Notes under the pieces: generated by a model | Seen by the model: the letters and a program-made list of their open reading frames with translations, nothing else | Told to the model about the DNA's origin: nothing | Databases searched by the model: none | Assembly: GCF_014898055.3 (NCBI RefSeq) | Contig: NW_023604295.1 | Location: forward strand, 138,724,676 to 138,788,675 | From: Talpa occidentalis | Lineage: Eukaryota; Chordata; Mammalia; Eulipotyphla; Talpidae | DNA: 64,000 nt | Direction of reading: 5' to 3' | In this document: positions 60,771 through 64,000 of the stretch, one piece after another | How the letters are laid out: each line of letters starts with the position of its first letter | How positions within the stretch are numbered: the first letter of the stretch is position 1 | Made by a program: the position numbers and the translations under genes

Positions 60771-62566
60771 AGCATTATATATATATAAGCATTTTGTTCA
60801 ATCATATTTGCTTATTTACTAATAATTGTTTCGCTGTCTCTCAAGGTCATCTTCTTAACTGGCACCACCAAATTGCAATGGCTATGTTGTAGCAAAGTGA
60901 GATTTTTACAGTTCATATAAAATTGCAAGAATCTCTGGCAATGTTTTGTCTCATCCATGTTATTATTGCTTTGTATCAAAATGATTACATCTCCAGGGAC
61001 TAATAATTATTTCTTCTGGCACTCCTCAGCCTGTAATTTTTAATTTAGTGATTTTTTTTGGGGGATGGTTACCCTTATATTCTGAGAAGCCATTTGTTAA
61101 CCCACAGAATTTCTTTAGGATCATCATTTAAATAGTCATTGTATCATTTTCTCATATTCCTTACATGGCCTCGAATTAATTTAAACTTAGATTTTTTTTT
61201 CTTAGCTAAAAGAATGAATTCAGATGTACCACAACTCAAAATGATTGTCCAGATTGCTATAACAGATTACATCATGTTTGTTTACTTGGCTCAAAAGAAA
61301 TGAAAAACGAATTGAATCCCAGCTGAATTTCCTAGACCACTTCAGGCACCAGTTGTTGTCTCTCGCCATCCGGTAGAAAGATATCTCCTTTTGTTATCAT
61401 CCCTGAATTTGTTCTCTCAGATATATCTTAATAAAACTATACCTGTTGTCAAATTTACTTATCTTCTTTTAGTTTTTTGTTCTTCTGTTCTCAAGTTGGA
61501 AAATTACCTAGACCTTAGCTGGTGCATAGAATGTATAATATATATTATTTTCTGCCTACAGAGTCATCTTTCCTAAAAAATAGGAAGATAGTCTTAAGTG
61601 TATAATGAGAGAATTCCAGAAGACTACATTTTCCCCACCAATACATGAAAAATCTTTGCAAACTATAGATGTTAAAGTTGTACAAAACAGATAACTGGAA
61701 TTCAGTACACATTGTATGCAACAAAAATTTTAAAGTCAGTCTTGAAAACACAAGATATTTTTTAGGGTATCAATCACCTAATTAAATATTTCTAATGAAA
61801 ACAAGTAATTTTGTAGCAAACATTTTGTATTGCACTGAGAAGTCACCAAGTTACTTAAAATATTTTTGCTAAATTAAATTTTCAAGCTTCTAGAGAGTTA
61901 TCTTTATGTTACTTTATAGAATCTTTCTTCTTTCAGAACTATTTATTTTCTTATGTACTTGTTAGTAGCAATGTCACCAGAAAATAATCAGTCCACTATC
62001 AGCAATCTGTATTTGTTTGTATTTATGCAGGCACAATATTTACTCCTAGTGAAGAGTATTTTATGTGATGACTTTTGAAGAATGAGCATTTTAATCTTAC
62101 TTTCAGTTTATTTTAAATGTATCATGTAGGAACAATTCAGCTCACCAAAAGTATTTTAGCTAGTCAGAAGAAGTAAAATCTTTGGAAAATGTTTTTTTAG
62201 TATAATATGTTAGAGCCATTTTAATACATATTGAAGGACATTATACCAACTTAAGACCCTGAATGTGCTCAGGGTATCATTTGCTAAACAGACTCTCTAT
62301 AAAATATGTTCTTTATGGATTCATTTGGTTATAAATTCAAAAGTATCTTGTGCTAAAATCATTAAATATATTGAGATGAATTTGAGGAACATGTAATAGC
62401 AACAGCTGTTCCACTGATATTTCTTTTATAGAAACACACTTATTCATAGCCATCAAACCTGACTTCCTGTTAGAGGAAAAGAAAAAGAGCAGAAGAATAT
62501 GAAGGTTTTCATAATATCAAGTTTTGCTTATAGTGTAAGATGATAATAGAACGAACTTACCAGCTT
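59790..62566. other. unassigned DNA just downstream of VEGFC
   Basis: AT-rich, no gene recognised. It contains the (TA)n array at 60,716-60,765 and several poly-T runs. Being immediately 3' of the VEGFC polyadenylation site, it would hold any downstream termination or 3' regulatory signals. None can be named from sequence alone. Confidence 0.45.
60716..60766 (+). repeat. (TA)n microsatellite
   Basis: About 25 uninterrupted TA units, with another short TA run at 60,776-60,786. Confidence 0.95.
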
Positions 62567-62956
62567 ATAATACAATTTTCATTTTATTTTAAACATATTT
62601 TGCATGATATAAAAATATTGAATCACAGTGAGCTTTACCAATTGTTATTGCTATAAAAATGAATGCAGAAACAATATTTTTAGTGGAAATAAATTATATA
62701 GTCATTATTTTTAAATCACAAGAGAAAAACCTCGGCTGTTTGGCCATTGGCAGAAAACCAGTCTTTAAAAAAGGTCTTTGCAGGTGAACTCCAGTCCATT
62801 TCTGTAAAGTTGTCCACAAACTTCTGGAAACATTGACTTTCATGTTTGTCCTCAGGGTCCTACAAAGGTCTCTCTGTTCACAAACAGTTCTGAGGTGGTG
62901 ACACAGATTTCCATGATAGGAAAAGCTGGAACTACGAACTGGAGAACGGTCCAATC
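62567..62956 (-). other. VEGFC: VEGFC 3'UTR
   Basis: Follows the VEGFC stop codon directly on the minus strand. It contains phrases I know from the human VEGFC 3'UTR, such as GAACAGAGAGACC, ACTTTACAGAAATGGACTGG, AAATATTGTTTCTGCATTC and TTTAAAATAAAATGAAAATT. It is about 390 bases long, close to the human length. Conservation along the whole UTR suggests post-transcriptional control elements, but I cannot name specific sites. The left edge is set by the expected cleavage position and may be a few bases off. Confidence 0.88.
62583..62588 (-). promoter_or_regulatory. VEGFC: VEGFC polyadenylation signal AATAAA
   Basis: Minus-strand AATAAA lies within TTTAAAATAAAATG, about 15-20 bases before the expected cleavage site near 62,567. 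Confidence 0.85.
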
Positions 62957-63071
62957 TTAGTTCATGTGTGGCCTTTTCCAATAGGAAGGGACACAGCGAC
63001 ACACCTCTTCACTGAATGAAAGTCCCTGCTCACAATGCTTGAGCCGATTAGTACACGGTCGTCTGTAACAA
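62957..63071 (-). CDS. VEGFC: VEGFC, terminal coding exon (C-terminus, partial gene)
   Basis: VEGF-C is a secreted growth factor that drives lymphatic vessel growth through VEGFR-3 (FLT4) and, once fully processed, VEGFR-2 (KDR). This exon encodes the last 37 residues, starting CYRRPCTNRLKHCEQGLSFS and ending VCRCVPSYWKRPHMN, then TAA at 62,959-62,957. It is the end of the cysteine-rich, silk-like C-terminal propeptide, with cysteines at exon residues 1, 6, 13, 24 and 26. That propeptide is cut by proprotein convertases and is needed for regulated activation with CCBE1 and ADAMTS3 (family knowledge). The exon begins with one base that finishes a split codon, just after a good acceptor (TTGTTTTCCCAG, 63,083-63,072). 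The frame is intact. All other exons lie to the right, outside the window. Compared with human, several residues differ in the less conserved linker while all cysteines are kept. Confidence 0.96.
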
Positions 63072-64000
63072 CTGGGAAAACAAGGAGTCACACACTCGTT
63101 TAAAGATCAAGGTGATGAATTCTTCCTGCTATCATAAATTGCCTTTCGTGTTTGTCTCAATTCCAAACAAAAGCAAAATGACTCATTTTATCATCACATT
63201 GTTCTCAGCTTAGTACATTGTTGAAGTTTGTGCTCAGAATTAAAACATAAGAGGGATTGGAAAGCCTGAAATAATAACATCTTGCTTGCTGATATAACAC
63301 ATGGGAAAATGAGATGTTCTAGGCGCTAGTTCTTTTGAAGTGCCCTCTGTTTTGTGGATGAAAGTAACATAAACCAGAGATTATTTAGGGTCTGCCAATT
63401 GACTGTGACCCTGTGAGCATGGCAGAGCTGACAAGGGTCTGGGATTTGGATGGAACTCATATATCAGGGATGGGACACAGTCATTTTGGCAGAAGGGGGG
63501 TTTTGGGGGGCAGGGAGCACTCCCACCCAAGGTCTCCATGGCAACCATGATGGTGGCTCCCAACTTCTCCACCTGGGCTCCACGTGACCCCATGTGGCAG
63601 GATGAATTCACCATGGTGGGCCCTCTCCTCCCACTCTAGACTTCCAGTTTCCAGGAGTGGTGAAAGGACAAATGAGTCTATAACAGAGTAGTTCTATTGC
63701 TCCAACAAATCAGAAGTATCTCTGAATAACTGGAGTATAACTCTAGCTCACATGTGCGAATGGGAGTGATTATAAAGGGAAAAATCCAAAACAGCCTCAC
63801 TTGAGCACACTACGGAAAAGTTACAGATGTGGTTTTGAAATTGTTTCTTTTGCAAAACGAAAAACACATTTAGTTAAATTGTTATTTCTTTTCATTGAAA
63901 ATAATACATTATGACAAGACCACAGATATTATTAAGTAAAAGGAATAAATTATCAATGAAAGTTGCCAATTAAGGCAGTAGCCCAAAGAATACATACTCT
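63072..64000 (-). other. VEGFC: VEGFC last intron (partial)
   Basis: Extends from the splice acceptor at 63,072-63,073 to the window edge. I searched by eye for the preceding cysteine-rich exon and did not find it. A GC-richer patch with G runs lies at 63,380-63,640 and holds no recognised exon or repeat. Confidence 0.85.

Noticed and set aside
63380..63640. An additional VEGFC exon in the GC-richer part of the intron
   Set aside because: No cysteine-rich VEGFC-type peptide or flanking splice sites could be read. The 77-codon frame there lacks the expected motif.
1..64000. A novel multi-gene system such as defence or biosynthesis
   Set aside because: The window is a mammalian intergenic region with one terminal exon. 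No cluster of genes is present to form such a system.

Overview
The window is nuclear DNA from a placental mammal. It has long non-coding stretches and ancient mammal-wide repeats (MIR, L2, MaLR LTRs, hAT fragments). It also has 17 copies of a tRNA-derived SINE and a fairly young LINE-1. I see no bacterial-type operons, phage, CRISPR array or plasmid functions. I could not fix the species. The SINE family is not primate, rodent, ruminant or pig. Its TAAATAAATAAATC tail recalls SINEs of several laurasiatherians, and a lineage such as pangolins is only a guess.

The one real gene is at the right edge on the minus strand: the terminal coding exon and 3'UTR of VEGFC (about 62,567-63,071), followed upstream by part of its last intron (63,072-64,000). 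This anchors the window to the region 3' of VEGFC (human 4q34 equivalent), a gene-poor interval. Everything left of 62,566 is therefore intergenic DNA downstream of VEGFC.

Layout: 1-10 kb holds a possible LTR, degraded L2, a hAT fragment and four SINEs. 10-15 kb holds a MaLR LTR and a long antisense ancient L1, two tandem perfect hairpins and a 35-bp near-exact direct repeat. 15-24.9 kb is mostly unassigned sequence with MIR and L2 remnants. 24.9-25.9 kb is a badly decayed minus-strand processed pseudogene of the MIA2/cTAGE5 family. 28.3-29.3 kb has unidentified open frames. 31-38 kb is rich in SINEs and LTRs. 38.7-42.2 kb is a nested LINE cluster. 44.9-49 kb has three MaLR LTRs, an unidentified retropseudogene with a pentanucleotide array, and a stretch that looks like conserved non-coding DNA. 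49-62.5 kb is mostly unassigned DNA with six SINEs, a MaLR LTR and microsatellites.

No set of genes here works together as a pathway. The biology is the 3' end of a lymphangiogenic growth-factor gene, its possible distal regulatory DNA, and a stratified record of retroposition. Family assignments come from recognising sequence by eye, so subfamily names and exact ends of ancient repeats are approximate.
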